The notes under the pieces were generated by a model. It ran no database searches. It was not told where the DNA came from and saw only the letters and a program-made list of their open reading frames with translations. Source: Candidatus Cloacimonadota bacterium (lineage in GTDB: Bacteria; Cloacimonadota; Cloacimonadia; JGIOTU-2). Taken from it: a stretch of DNA of 6,975 bases. Position 1 is the stretch's first letter. Every line of letters begins with the position of its first letter. The stretch lies in contig DAOVPZ010000058.1 in the NCBI GenBank assembly GCA_030628975.1, positions 1 to 6,975 of the forward strand, read 5' to 3'. Both the position numbers and the translations under genes were made by a program. Positions 1 to 6,897 of the stretch are shown piece after piece.

Positions 1-80
1 AAGTATTTGGCAACACAAAAATAATTAACTACAAAGATTTTACAAAATTAATAGAAAATATACTTATCAATTATAATTGA
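1..80 (+). CDS. C-terminal end of an unidentified upstream gene (partial)
   Basis: The frame whose codons begin at base 3 is open from the window edge to a TGA at 78-80; the other two forward frames close within the first 27 bases. It encodes about 25 residues beginning VFGNTK and ending IENILINYN. The stop overlaps the TTG start of the Omp85 gene (TTGA, 77-80), the pattern of translationally coupled operon neighbours, and this is the main reason to treat it as a real gene end. The fragment is too short to assign a family and I do not recognise it. It does not resemble a TamB or outer-membrane barrel C-terminus. A chance open stretch in AT-rich spacer is the alternative. Confidence 0.5.
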   Translation, partial: VFGNTKIINYKDFTKLIENILINYN

Positions 81-1810
81 TACTTAAAAGAATTTTAACG
101 ACCATAAACTTGATTATTCACATATATTATAAAAATCTGCTTGTAATTATATCCATTGTTACTTTTTTATTCCTATTCTTCCTTCTTTTTTTCCCTTTAT
201 TAAACGCCCAATCCCTCAAAATCAAATCCATCAAAATCACAGGGAATAAGCACTTCACTCAAGTAGAAATTCTTAAATCATTAAGAATAAAGGAAGGAGA
301 TGAGTTCTCTTATCAGGAGCTTAATAATAATCTTAGTAATGTGCTTCAACTTTATAAAAATAAAGGATTTTATTTAACACAAATACTTCCACCAGAAGTT
401 ATTCCAGATGCATCTGGAGAATTTGTAAATATTAAAATTGAAATCCTCGAAAATTATAAACTTATAGTATTAGATATTAATTTCTCTGACAATCGGTATT
501 TTTCAAATGATAAATTGAAAGAAATGATCTCTACAAAATCCGGTCAGCCTTTCTCTATTGAAAAGCTAAATGCAGATTTGAAATCCGTTGTCGATGCTTA
601 TGGAGAGAAAGGTTATCCATTCTGTGAAGTTTCAATAGATAGTCTATCCATAAATAATGAAGAAATATCAATCCTATGCAAAGTTACAGAAAATGACTTT
701 GTCAGAATTTCTGAATTAATTTTCAAAGGAAATGAAACTACAAAAGACAAGACACTAAAACTTATTACCAATTTTGAAGAGAATGAAATCTATAGAAATT
801 CAAGAATAGAATCTGCAAAACGAAGTTTGATACATAAGAAATACATTTCAGAGGTTGAAATTGTACCTATCAACAAAAAAGAATTGCTAATCACAATAAA
901 AGAAAAACGGATGAATCATTTTCAAGGTGTTTTGGGACTTGCATCCTCACAAGAAGATGTAACATTTCTTGAAAAACTTACTGGATATATTGATTTCACT
1001 TTTCTTAACATTTTAGGAACTGATAGGGAAATAAATCTTTCATGGAAAAAATTGAAAAAAAATTCCTCCCAATTCTTTATATCATATAAAGAACCTTTTA
1101 TATTAAATCAACAAATTTCAGCAGAACTATCTTTCAAAAGAAAAAGCATTGATACAATTTATGTTAATTCTGATTTTCAATTAAAGACAAATTTCTTAAT
1201 GAGCAGTTATGATAAATTTAGTATAAAATTCCTTACAAAAAGCAGTCTTCAAGATACAATTCGCACAAACAGAAAAGGGGTTGGAGTAGAATGGACAAAA
1301 GATAAATTAGACTATCCTGCAAACCCAAGAACTGGCTATTTCTCTTCTCTTTCATATACGATTAATTATAGAAGTAAGAAATCATATAATCAGAAAGTTT
1401 CTTTAGACGCCAAATACATTATACCTATATCTAAAAAGAATGCAATAGCATTGCTGGGAAGCTCAAAATTACTTTTCACAACTGGAGATACACTCTCCAA
1501 ATATGATTTATTTACCTTTGGAGGATATAATGACCTTAGAGGTTTTATTGACAATCAGTTTGAGTCTGCAAAATTTGGTATTTTAAGTATTGAATATCGT
1601 TATCTTCCTTCAAGAGATTCACGATTATTTACTTTTATTGATTATGCTTATAGTAAACAGAATAATCATCTTTTAGGATGTGGCTTTGGAGTTCGATTAA
1701 AAAGTAGAATTGGGATTATAAAAGTTGACTATGGAACTGGATATCAAGATGGAAAATGGACTAATCCTCTTGATGGTACTTTACATTTTGGAATAGAAGC
1801 AGGATTTTAA
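77..1810 (+). CDS. Omp85-family (BamA/TamA-type) outer-membrane assembly protein with three POTRA domains
   Basis: 577 aa, predicted outer-membrane barrel that inserts or translocates other proteins. Residues 1-44 look like a signal peptide: K4/R5/K19 basic start, an extremely hydrophobic core at about 21-42, and probable cleavage after LNA (43-45, before Q45). Three POTRA domains follow, at about 47-130 (ITGN 54-57, KGFY 96-99), 131-211 (YGEKGY 175-180) and 211-278 (FKGN 216-219). The barrel runs from about 280 to 577. It contains the Omp85 hallmark FGGYNDLRGF at 481-490, with the RGF lock motif at 488-490, and ends in Phe as barrel proteins do. Family knowledge: BamA usually has five POTRAs and a longer chain; three POTRAs and this length match TamA better, though no TamB partner is visible. 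No in-frame ATG occurs before codon 150, inside POTRA2, so the start must be non-ATG. TTG at 77 overlaps the upstream stop. TTG at 110 would give a shorter n-region. Neither has a clear Shine-Dalgarno. Family confident; BamA versus TamA role open. Confidence 0.93.
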   Translation: MILKRILTTINLIIHIYYKNLLVIISIVTFLFLFFLLFFPLLNAQSLKIKSIKITGNKHFTQVEILKSLRIKEGDEFSYQELNNNLSNVLQLYKNKGFYLTQILPPEVIPDASGEFVNIKIEILENYKLIVLDINFSDNRYFSNDKLKEMISTKSGQPFSIEKLNADLKSVVDAYGEKGYPFCEVSIDSLSINNEEISILCKVTENDFVRISELIFKGNETTKDKTLKLITNFEENEIYRNSRIESAKRSLIHKKYISEVEIVPINKKELLITIKEKRMNHFQGVLGLASSQEDVTFLEKLTGYIDFTFLNILGTDREINLSWKKLKKNSSQFFISYKEPFILNQQISAELSFKRKSIDTIYVNSDFQLKTNFLMSSYDKFSIKFLTKSSLQDTIRTNRKGVGVEWTKDKLDYPANPRTGYFSSLSYTINYRSKKSYNQKVSLDAKYIIPISKKNAIALLGSSKLLFTTGDTLSKYDLFTFGGYNDLRGFIDNQFESAKFGILSIEYRYLPSRDSRLFTFIDYAYSKQNNHLLGCGFGVRLKSRIGIIKVDYGTGYQDGKWTNPLDGTLHFGIEAGF

Positions 1811-1811
1811 A

Positions 1812-1845
1812 ATTCGAAATTCGAAACTCAAAATTTATAATTTTG
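1812..1845. repeat. Tandem heptamer and AT-rich hairpin just after the Omp85 stop codon
   Basis: Two exact head-to-tail copies of ATTCGAA lie at 1812-1818 and 1819-1825, two bases after the Omp85 stop codon. They are followed by a perfect 7-base inverted repeat, CAAAATT (1829-1835) and AATTTTG (1839-1845), around a 3-base loop. The stem is almost all A-T and no T-run follows it, so a working intrinsic terminator is doubtful. It may be a weak 3'-end structure or part of a repetitive spacer. Confidence 0.4.
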
Positions 1846-1909
1846 TAAAACATTTATTAATAATTATGAACATGAATATAGTATTTGAAAAGACCAAAAA
1901 AACATAATA

Positions 1910-1939
1910 TTGACTTAATTTATAATCCACAAATATATA
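1910..1939 (+). promoter_or_regulatory. Possible promoter for smc
   Basis: TTGACT (1910-1915) matches a sigma-70-type -35 box at five of six positions, and TATATA (1934-1939) is a plausible -10 after an 18-base spacer. Transcription would start near 1946 and leave a leader of roughly 75-80 bases before the smc TTG. The perfect TATAAT at 1921-1926 is only 5 bases from the TTGACT and has no good -35 of its own. In sequence this AT-rich such matches arise easily by chance, so this is tentative. Confidence 0.25.
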
Positions 1940-2000
1940 TGTTCGTATTAGTTCGTGTTTGTCCCGAAAAATCGGGATCTTCCTTTTGCATGATTTGTGG
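1927..2000. repeat. 74-base intergenic element with 8-base terminal inverted repeats
   Basis: CCACAAAT at 1927-1934 is the exact reverse complement of ATTTGTGG at 1993-2000. Between them lie GTTCGTATTA and GTTCGTGTTT (1941-1960), a repeat with 10-base period, and a hairpin with a GC core (1962-1977). Its G and C content is visibly higher than that of the surrounding spacer. The architecture is that of a small dispersed non-coding repeat (MITE-like, or a spacer repeat family) rather than a gene. No protein is encoded and no clear target-site duplication is visible. It lies in the presumed 5' leader region of smc, ending 23 bases before the start codon. Only one copy is present here, so its repetitive nature is inference. 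Confidence 0.45.
1962..1977 (+). other. Hairpin TCCCGA-AAAA-TCGGGA
   Basis: A perfect 6-bp stem (1962-1967 with 1972-1977) closes a 4-base AAAA loop, with a possible G-T wobble pair outside it (1961/1978). It is one of the few GC-clamped hairpins in the spacers of the window. On the + strand only a weak T-rich stretch follows (1980-1987), and on the - strand none, so it is at best a weak terminator for Omp85 transcription. It is equally well explained as the internal hairpin of the surrounding inverted-repeat element. Confidence 0.4.
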
Positions 2001-2014
2001 CTTAATATTTCATT

Positions 2015-2019
2015 GGAGA
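2015..2019 (+). promoter_or_regulatory. Ribosome binding site that fixes the TTG start of smc
   Basis: GGAGA lies 4 bases upstream of TTG at 2024-2026. It supports the non-ATG start, which is also the only start that keeps the conserved SMC N-terminus; the next in-frame ATG is codon 61, after the Walker A motif. Confidence 0.75.
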
Positions 2020-2023
2020 AAGA

Positions 2024-5000
2024 TTGAAGTTAACACAATTAGAACTGACAGGATTTAAGTCCTTTGTAGATACAACAAAATTCAGTTTCTCAAATGGATT
2101 AACTGGAATTGTCGGACCAAATGGGTGTGGCAAATCAAATATTTCAGATGCAATTCATTGGGTTCTTGGAGAACAAAATCCAAGAAAACTGCGCGGAGAT
2201 TCAATGAAAGATGTAATATTCAAAGGAACAAGAAAACGCGCACCACATAGTTTCACAGAAGTTTCAATAATAATCGATAATGATAAAAAAATCCTGCCTA
2301 TTGAATTTGAGGAAGTAACAATAACAAGAAAAGTATATCTGAATGGAGAGAGTGAGTTTAGGATCAACAACAATTCCTGTCGGTTAAAAGATATTTTGAA
2401 TCTATTCTATGATACTGGAATGGGACGAAGGGCATATTCATTTATGGAACAATCAATGATCGATGAACTCCTCAGCAGTAATGATGAAGAAAGAAGATAC
2501 CTTTTTGAAGAAGCTGCTGGAATTATGAAATATAATCAAAGTCAAAAAGCAAGTGACAATAAACTCAAATCAATCAAGAGTGATCTTATTCGTCTGGAAG
2601 ATATAATAGTTGAGGTAAAGCATCAGGTTAATACTCTTCGTTATCAAGTTGGAATAGCAAAAAAATATCAAAATCTAAAGCAAAAAATCAACAAAATCCA
2701 GATTCAGCTTGAAGGAATAAAATTCTTTGAACTACAAAAGCAGCTTAAGCCATTGAATAATGAATTTTTAAATATTGAAGAAAAGTTAACTGAAATCATA
2801 AAAAACCTATCAAAATCCACACAAATTTTTAGTTTTAAAAATGATGAACTATTGAGCATCGAAAAGAAACTAATAGAAGAACAAAACATATTAAGAGATA
2901 TTGAAAGCAAAATTAATAACTATGAAAAAGAGATTTTGCTAAATCGTCAGCAGATAGCAAATAGCAAATCTGTTCTTGCAGAAAATATCAAAAATATCAA
3001 AAAGATTGAAAGTCAAAATGTATCTGCAAAAGAAAATTTGGAAAAGGATATTCAAACCTCCAAAATATGCAAGGAAAAACTTTCTAAGCAAAAAAATAAT
3101 GCACAAATCCTGGAGAATAAGTTATTAAATATTGTAAATAAAATTACTAATCAAAATGCAATATTAGAAGAACTAAGTAATAAGATAAAAAAAATTACAA
3201 GTAAACAAAAAGAACTTATAAATGAAAAATCTGAAATTAGCACAAAAAAGAATGTAATATCAGAACAAAAGGATATTCTTCAAAAAAGGATTGGTGAATT
3301 TCAAAGTAAAATCGAGAACTTATCAAAACTAATAGAAAAAAGTCAAAAATATGAGAAAATACATACTGAAAAGTTAAAAGCACTGGTTAAGAAAAAATCC
3401 CAAATTGAATCAAAAATTCAAGAGTTGGCTAATTCAGAATACAAATTATTAAAACAAGTTAATAATTCTGAATTGCAGATTAATACTCTTGAGAAAGAGG
3501 TGCAGCAGCTTATTGATTGGGAAAATAGTTTGATGGGTTATGAGGAAGGAACAAAAAAAATTCTTAACCACTTCTCAAATAAAAAAAACATTTCTATTAT
3601 GGGAAATAAAATTGAGATTAATAATAAATATATTTCTCTTATTGAGACCACATTAAAAAATCTCATCTCTTCTGCTGTCTGTCCTGAAAGTGATATTGAA
3701 GAGGTTCTTTCCTTATTACAAAAAGAAGGCCTCAACTCAAATATAATTGTCGAAAATATTTTAAATTATGAAATCAAAAGAGAAAACCCTGAAGCTAATT
3801 GGTATGAATCTGCAATACCTTTAACAGACTTAATCAAAATTAATAATTTGAACATCAATCCAAAAATCTTAGAAAATATTTATATAGTCCCGGATAGAAA
3901 AACTGCAAAAATGTTAGCTTTTGAAAATAGCGATTCTAAAAATGAGTTACATTTCATTTCTGAAGATGGTGAAACATTCAGCAGTTTTGGGATCGTCAAA
4001 ACTAATTGGCATAAATCTTCTGTAGATGGACTTTTATCACGAAAAAAAACAATCAAAAAAATTCAAGATGATATTCAGAAAGAATCTATTTTGTTGGATA
4101 ATTTGAATAAGAAAATTAAGAATTTATCATCTGATAAAAAACAGAAAAACGAAGAACTTATAATTCTAACAAATGCAATTAAAGACTTCGAAGCTACTTT
4201 AGAAGATGAAAGAAAAGAAAAATTGCGGCATACTTTACAACTTGAAAATCTTATGGATTTACATACTGATTCAAAAGGTATCCTCGCTAAAACAAAAAAG
4301 GATTTAATAGATATTGAAAATCGTCAAGTAGAAATTGAAAAGCTATTACCCGAACTTCCTGTCCTCCAAGGAGGATCTGCCTCAGGCATGAAAAGTAATA
4401 TAGATGATTTAATCGCTAAACAAGAGGGACTTCGTAGAGAACTACAATTTCTTAGAAACCAAAGTTATGAAATAGAACACAGCCTCCAAAAAGTAAATAT
4501 AGAAATTGCAAAGTTAGACAAGGATGTTTATTTTATTTCAGAAAATATCAGAAAAAATAAACTAATTGAAACTGATAATACAAATATATTAACAAAACTA
4601 AAAGAAACTATTGCTCCCAAAAAGGATGAAATTGCAAACCTTGAAAAATTAACAGATGAATTAGAAAATAAATTCCGCTCAGAAATTGATAAGCTGAATA
4701 AATTTAAAGCAAAAACTATAAAGACAGAAAATAAATTTCATATCCTTCGAGGTGAGATAGATAAACTTAAATTAACATTACATGAACTTGAATTTAAAAA
4801 GGATATTTTCACAGAAGATAAAAATAACATCGAACTGAAAATCCAGGAAGCAAAACTAACTTTGGAACACATCAAAGAGGATGTTATCTCTCATTTTCAT
4901 CATGACCTTACACACGATGATAATGAGGATTATGCAGATCTAGATTCAAATGATTTAAATAATGAATTAGCAAAATATCAAAAAGCTCTTGAGAATCTGG

Positions 5001-5590
5001 GTCCAATTAATTTGGCAGCCATCGACGACTATGCTACTCAAAAGAAACGACTAAAATTCCTGAATGACCAAATGGAAGATTTAATTCAATCTCAAAACAA
5101 TCTCCAGCAGGCTATGTCACAATTAAATGCAACTGCAGAAAAGATGTTTCTAAAGACATTCACTCAAATTAAAGAAAATTTTGAAAATATATTTAAAGAA
5201 GTTTTTAATGGTGGAAGAGGTATAGTCCGTTTGGAAGATATGTCTCATCCATTAAATTCAAAAATCGAAATCTTTGCCAGTCCAAGAGGAAAAAGAATAA
5301 CAAATATTAATCTGCTCTCTACAGGAGAAAAGGCACTAACTGCAATTGCTTTAATGTTTTCAATTTATCTTGTAAAACCCAGTCCGTTCTGTATTCTTGA
5401 CGAGATTGATGCACCCCTGGATGATGCAAATATTAATCGTTTTCTTCATCTTCTAAATAAGTTTTCAGAAAATACCCAATTCATCATCATTACTCACAAT
5501 AAAAGAACTGTGGAAGCTGTTGATTATCTTTATGGAATTACAATGGAAGAAAGTGGGATTTCAAAAATCGTCTCGGTCAATTTATCATAA
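2024..5590 (+). CDS. smc: Chromosome segregation protein SMC
   Basis: 1188 aa, the usual length of bacterial SMC. This cytoplasmic ABC-type ATPase forms hinge-linked dimers that, with ScpA/ScpB, compact and segregate the chromosome. The N-terminal head holds LTGFKSF (8-14), Walker A GPNGCGKS (31-38, Lys37), the R-loop arginine in KLRGDS (Arg57) and the Q-loop glutamine (Gln143). A Lys/Glu-rich coiled coil spans about 171-500, the hinge about 505-672, and the returning coil about 673-985. The C-terminal head begins at LGPIN (992-996). It carries the signature LLSTGEKALTA (from 1097), Walker B FCILDEID (1122-1129; Asp1126, Glu1127), the D-loop APLDD (1130-1134) and the switch His1158. All catalytic residues are present. 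Oddities: the first signature Gly is Thr1100 (LSTGE, not LSGGE), and the glycine-rich hinge motif near 650-670 is missing. The start is TTG behind GGAGA. No scpA or scpB is in the window. Identification is secure. Confidence 0.98.
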   Translation: MKLTQLELTGFKSFVDTTKFSFSNGLTGIVGPNGCGKSNISDAIHWVLGEQNPRKLRGDSMKDVIFKGTRKRAPHSFTEVSIIIDNDKKILPIEFEEVTITRKVYLNGESEFRINNNSCRLKDILNLFYDTGMGRRAYSFMEQSMIDELLSSNDEERRYLFEEAAGIMKYNQSQKASDNKLKSIKSDLIRLEDIIVEVKHQVNTLRYQVGIAKKYQNLKQKINKIQIQLEGIKFFELQKQLKPLNNEFLNIEEKLTEIIKNLSKSTQIFSFKNDELLSIEKKLIEEQNILRDIESKINNYEKEILLNRQQIANSKSVLAENIKNIKKIESQNVSAKENLEKDIQTSKICKEKLSKQKNNAQILENKLLNIVNKITNQNAILEELSNKIKKITSKQKELINEKSEISTKKNVISEQKDILQKRIGEFQSKIENLSKLIEKSQKYEKIHTEKLKALVKKKSQIESKIQELANSEYKLLKQVNNSELQINTLEKEVQQLIDWENSLMGYEEGTKKILNHFSNKKNISIMGNKIEINNKYISLIETTLKNLISSAVCPESDIEEVLSLLQKEGLNSNIIVENILNYEIKRENPEANWYESAIPLTDLIKINNLNINPKILENIYIVPDRKTAKMLAFENSDSKNELHFISEDGETFSSFGIVKTNWHKSSVDGLLSRKKTIKKIQDDIQKESILLDNLNKKIKNLSSDKKQKNEELIILTNAIKDFEATLEDERKEKLRHTLQLENLMDLHTDSKGILAKTKKDLIDIENRQVEIEKLLPELPVLQGGSASGMKSNIDDLIAKQEGLRRELQFLRNQSYEIEHSLQKVNIEIAKLDKDVYFISENIRKNKLIETDNTNILTKLKETIAPKKDEIANLEKLTDELENKFRSEIDKLNKFKAKTIKTENKFHILRGEIDKLKLTLHELEFKKDIFTEDKNNIELKIQEAKLTLEHIKEDVISHFHHDLTHDDNEDYADLDSNDLNNELAKYQKALENLGPINLAAIDDYATQKKRLKFLNDQMEDLIQSQNNLQQAMSQLNATAEKMFLKTFTQIKENFENIFKEVFNGGRGIVRLEDMSHPLNSKIEIFASPRGKRITNINLLSTGEKALTAIALMFSIYLVKPSPFCILDEIDAPLDDANINRFLHLLNKFSENTQFIIITHNKRTVEAVDYLYGITMEESGISKIVSVNLS

Positions 5591-5660
5591 TGTTCAACCT
5601 AAAAGGAAGCACAAAAATTTTATAGCAATTTTTTAAAGACAATATTAAAATAGAATTGTA

Positions 5661-6779
5661 ATGAAAAAATTTATCTTATTTATAATCTTAATATTATTCT
5701 CTACTCAATTATGGAGTAATGAATCAGAGTTTAAATACGGTACATTTGATTCTTTATTTATCTTCCAAAAAGGAGAAATAAAAGGGGATAGTCTTTTCTT
5801 ATATTTTTCTGGTAAGATGCTTCACCAAAATGAAGATTATTATGAATCTATCGCATATTTTGAAGAATTCCTCAATAATCACCCAAGTGATTCTCTTTCT
5901 TCGTATGCTCTTTTCAATATCGCTGAATCCTATTTAAAAATGGATTTTACTGAAATGGCTTTTACAATTTTTACTGAACTCAATGATAGATTTCCATTTT
6001 CGAAACCAGGAATTTTGGCTTTAAAACAAAAGGGAGATATCTATTTTTCAAAAGAAGATTATTCAAAAGCTAAGCTCCTTTATCAAAATTTTATTTATCA
6101 TAATATTGATCTAAATATTAAAGACAATGCCTTTTTCCAAATAGAACGTTGCAATTATTATCTTGAGCTGTATGAGTATCCGACAGATATATTTCAAAAT
6201 TTCCTTAAAAAATATCCTCATAGTAAGATCTGTCCAGACCTCAGGTTTGAATTAGGAAATTATTATTTCAAAATCGGAAAATATTCAGACTCAATCATCG
6301 AATACAAAAAAATAATTGATATGAAGCCAGAAGTAAGTTGGCTGGATTCTGTTTATTTTCAGCTATCTTTGATTTATCACGAACGAAAGGATTGGAAGAA
6401 TGCTACAAAAAATATACATAATCTTATTCAAAACTTTCCTGAATCTATACTGAAAATTCCGGCATATCAGCTTCTCATAGATAGCTTATTAGAAGAGGAT
6501 AATTTCCTCCTGGCTATAAATACTTTAAATTCAACCATTCAATCAACTCATCCTGATGAAAGGAATGAATATTATAAAATGCTTGCAAAGATTTATGAAA
6601 AACTTGGATTATTCACCGAAGTTATTGATATTTACCAGATAATGCTTAATAATGAAAAAGATGAAGAAAAACAGGAACTGTTTAGGAATAAAATATCTAA
6701 TTTAAGAAAGAAAATTGGTGAACCTGAGGATAGCCTGAGTCATTCAAATAATCAAGAACAAACCAAAGAAAAAAATTGA
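5661..6779 (+). CDS. Exported tetratricopeptide-repeat (TPR) protein, envelope-associated
   Basis: 372 aa. Residues 1-19 form a signal peptide: KK start, hydrophobic FILFIILILF, probable cleavage after LWS (17-19). There is no lipobox cysteine, so a soluble periplasmic protein is more likely than a lipoprotein. The rest is mostly paired helices with TPR spacing: about 48-75, 82-112, 119-148, 193-225, 230-260 and 303-332. These have typical A-x-x-x-F/Y and G-D/N-x-Y features and Pro-ended helices (HP 74-75, FP 111-112, YP 185-186, FP 259-260). This organisation resembles the BamD/YbgF (CpoB) type of TPR protein that scaffolds envelope machines, but I cannot assign it to either family. The tail (about 355-372) is hydrophilic and probably disordered. 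The gene starts 70 bases after smc with no good Shine-Dalgarno; AAGGAAG at 5602-5608 is too far away. The ATG is supported by the signal peptide that follows it. A role near the Omp85 protein is inference from context. Confidence 0.88.
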   Translation: MKKFILFIILILFSTQLWSNESEFKYGTFDSLFIFQKGEIKGDSLFLYFSGKMLHQNEDYYESIAYFEEFLNNHPSDSLSSYALFNIAESYLKMDFTEMAFTIFTELNDRFPFSKPGILALKQKGDIYFSKEDYSKAKLLYQNFIYHNIDLNIKDNAFFQIERCNYYLELYEYPTDIFQNFLKKYPHSKICPDLRFELGNYYFKIGKYSDSIIEYKKIIDMKPEVSWLDSVYFQLSLIYHERKDWKNATKNIHNLIQNFPESILKIPAYQLLIDSLLEEDNFLLAINTLNSTIQSTHPDERNEYYKMLAKIYEKLGLFTEVIDIYQIMLNNEKDEEKQELFRNKISNLRKKIGEPEDSLSHSNNQEQTKEKN

Positions 6780-6803
6780 CATCAAATATTAAGTGTATAT
6801 TTT
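6776..6803 (+). promoter_or_regulatory. Promoter of tRNA-Leu, overlapping the upstream stop codon
   Basis: A perfect -35 consensus TTGACA (6776-6781) contains the TGA stop of the TPR gene (6777-6779). After a 16-base spacer, TATTTT (6798-6803) can serve as the -10; TATATT at 6796 is an alternative but leaves only 14 bases. Transcription would begin about 6810, just before the mature tRNA 5' end at 6813. The TTGACA-type box suggests an ordinary sigma-70 promoter, unlike the specialised motif of Bacteroidota. Confidence 0.55.
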
Positions 6804-6812
6804 ATTGTTCAA

Positions 6813-6897
6813 GCCGAAGTGGCGAAATTGGTAGACGCACTGGACTCAAAATCCAGCACCGTTTTACGGTATGCCGGTTCGAGTCCGGCCTTCGGCA
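6813..6897 (+). tRNA. tRNA-Leu (anticodon CAA)
   Basis: The full class II cloverleaf can be folded by eye. The acceptor stem GCCGAAG (6813-6819) pairs with CTTCGGC (6890-6896), followed by discriminator A6897. The D stem is GCG/CGC (6822-6824 with 6836-6838). The anticodon stem CTGGA/TCCAG (6840-6844 with 6852-6856) encloses loop CTCAAAA, giving anticodon CAA (6847-6849), which reads the Leu codon TTG. A long variable arm (6857-6872) has stem ACCG/CGGT. The T arm is GCCGG-TTCGAGT-CCGGC (6873-6889). The long variable arm and A73 are leucine-tRNA features. The 3' CCA is not encoded (TTA follows), so it must be added after transcription. Confidence 0.97.

Noticed and set aside
2155..2373. 72-codon open frame on the - strand inside smc
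   Set aside because: It lies opposite the conserved N-terminal SMC head. The predicted peptide is low-complexity and Ser/Leu/Ile-rich, as expected from antisense reading of AT-rich coding sequence, with no recognisable domain.
2704..2910. 68-codon open frame on the - strand inside smc
   Set aside because: It is antisense to the Lys/Glu-rich coiled coil, which reads as Ser/Phe/Leu on the other strand. It is a composition shadow.
3553..3588. Runs of eight A in smc (3553-3560, 3581-3588; also 3187-3194 and 4042-4049) as programmed slippage sites
   Set aside because: The reading frame is intact through all of them and similar runs occur elsewhere, for example at 1065-1072 in the Omp85 gene. They are explained by AAA/AAT codon bias.
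3538..3735. 65-codon open frame on the - strand inside smc
   Set aside because: It is antisense to the start of the hinge, has no domain signal and no independent gene context.
5590..5625. Tiny open frame ATG TTC AAC ... TAG overlapping the smc stop
   Set aside because: It encodes only 11 residues with no ribosome binding site and no similarity I recognise. Chance is sufficient.
5613..5634. Terminator-like repeat AAAAATT / AATTTTT with a T-run after smc
   Set aside because: All seven stem pairs are A-T and the T-run is part of the stem, so a stable terminator hairpin is unlikely. Such palindromes are frequent in sequence this AT-rich.
6873..6897. tRNA 3' end as an integration attachment site
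   Set aside because: tRNA 3' ends are common integration targets, but no integrase, no second copy of the sequence and no foreign cargo are visible in the window.
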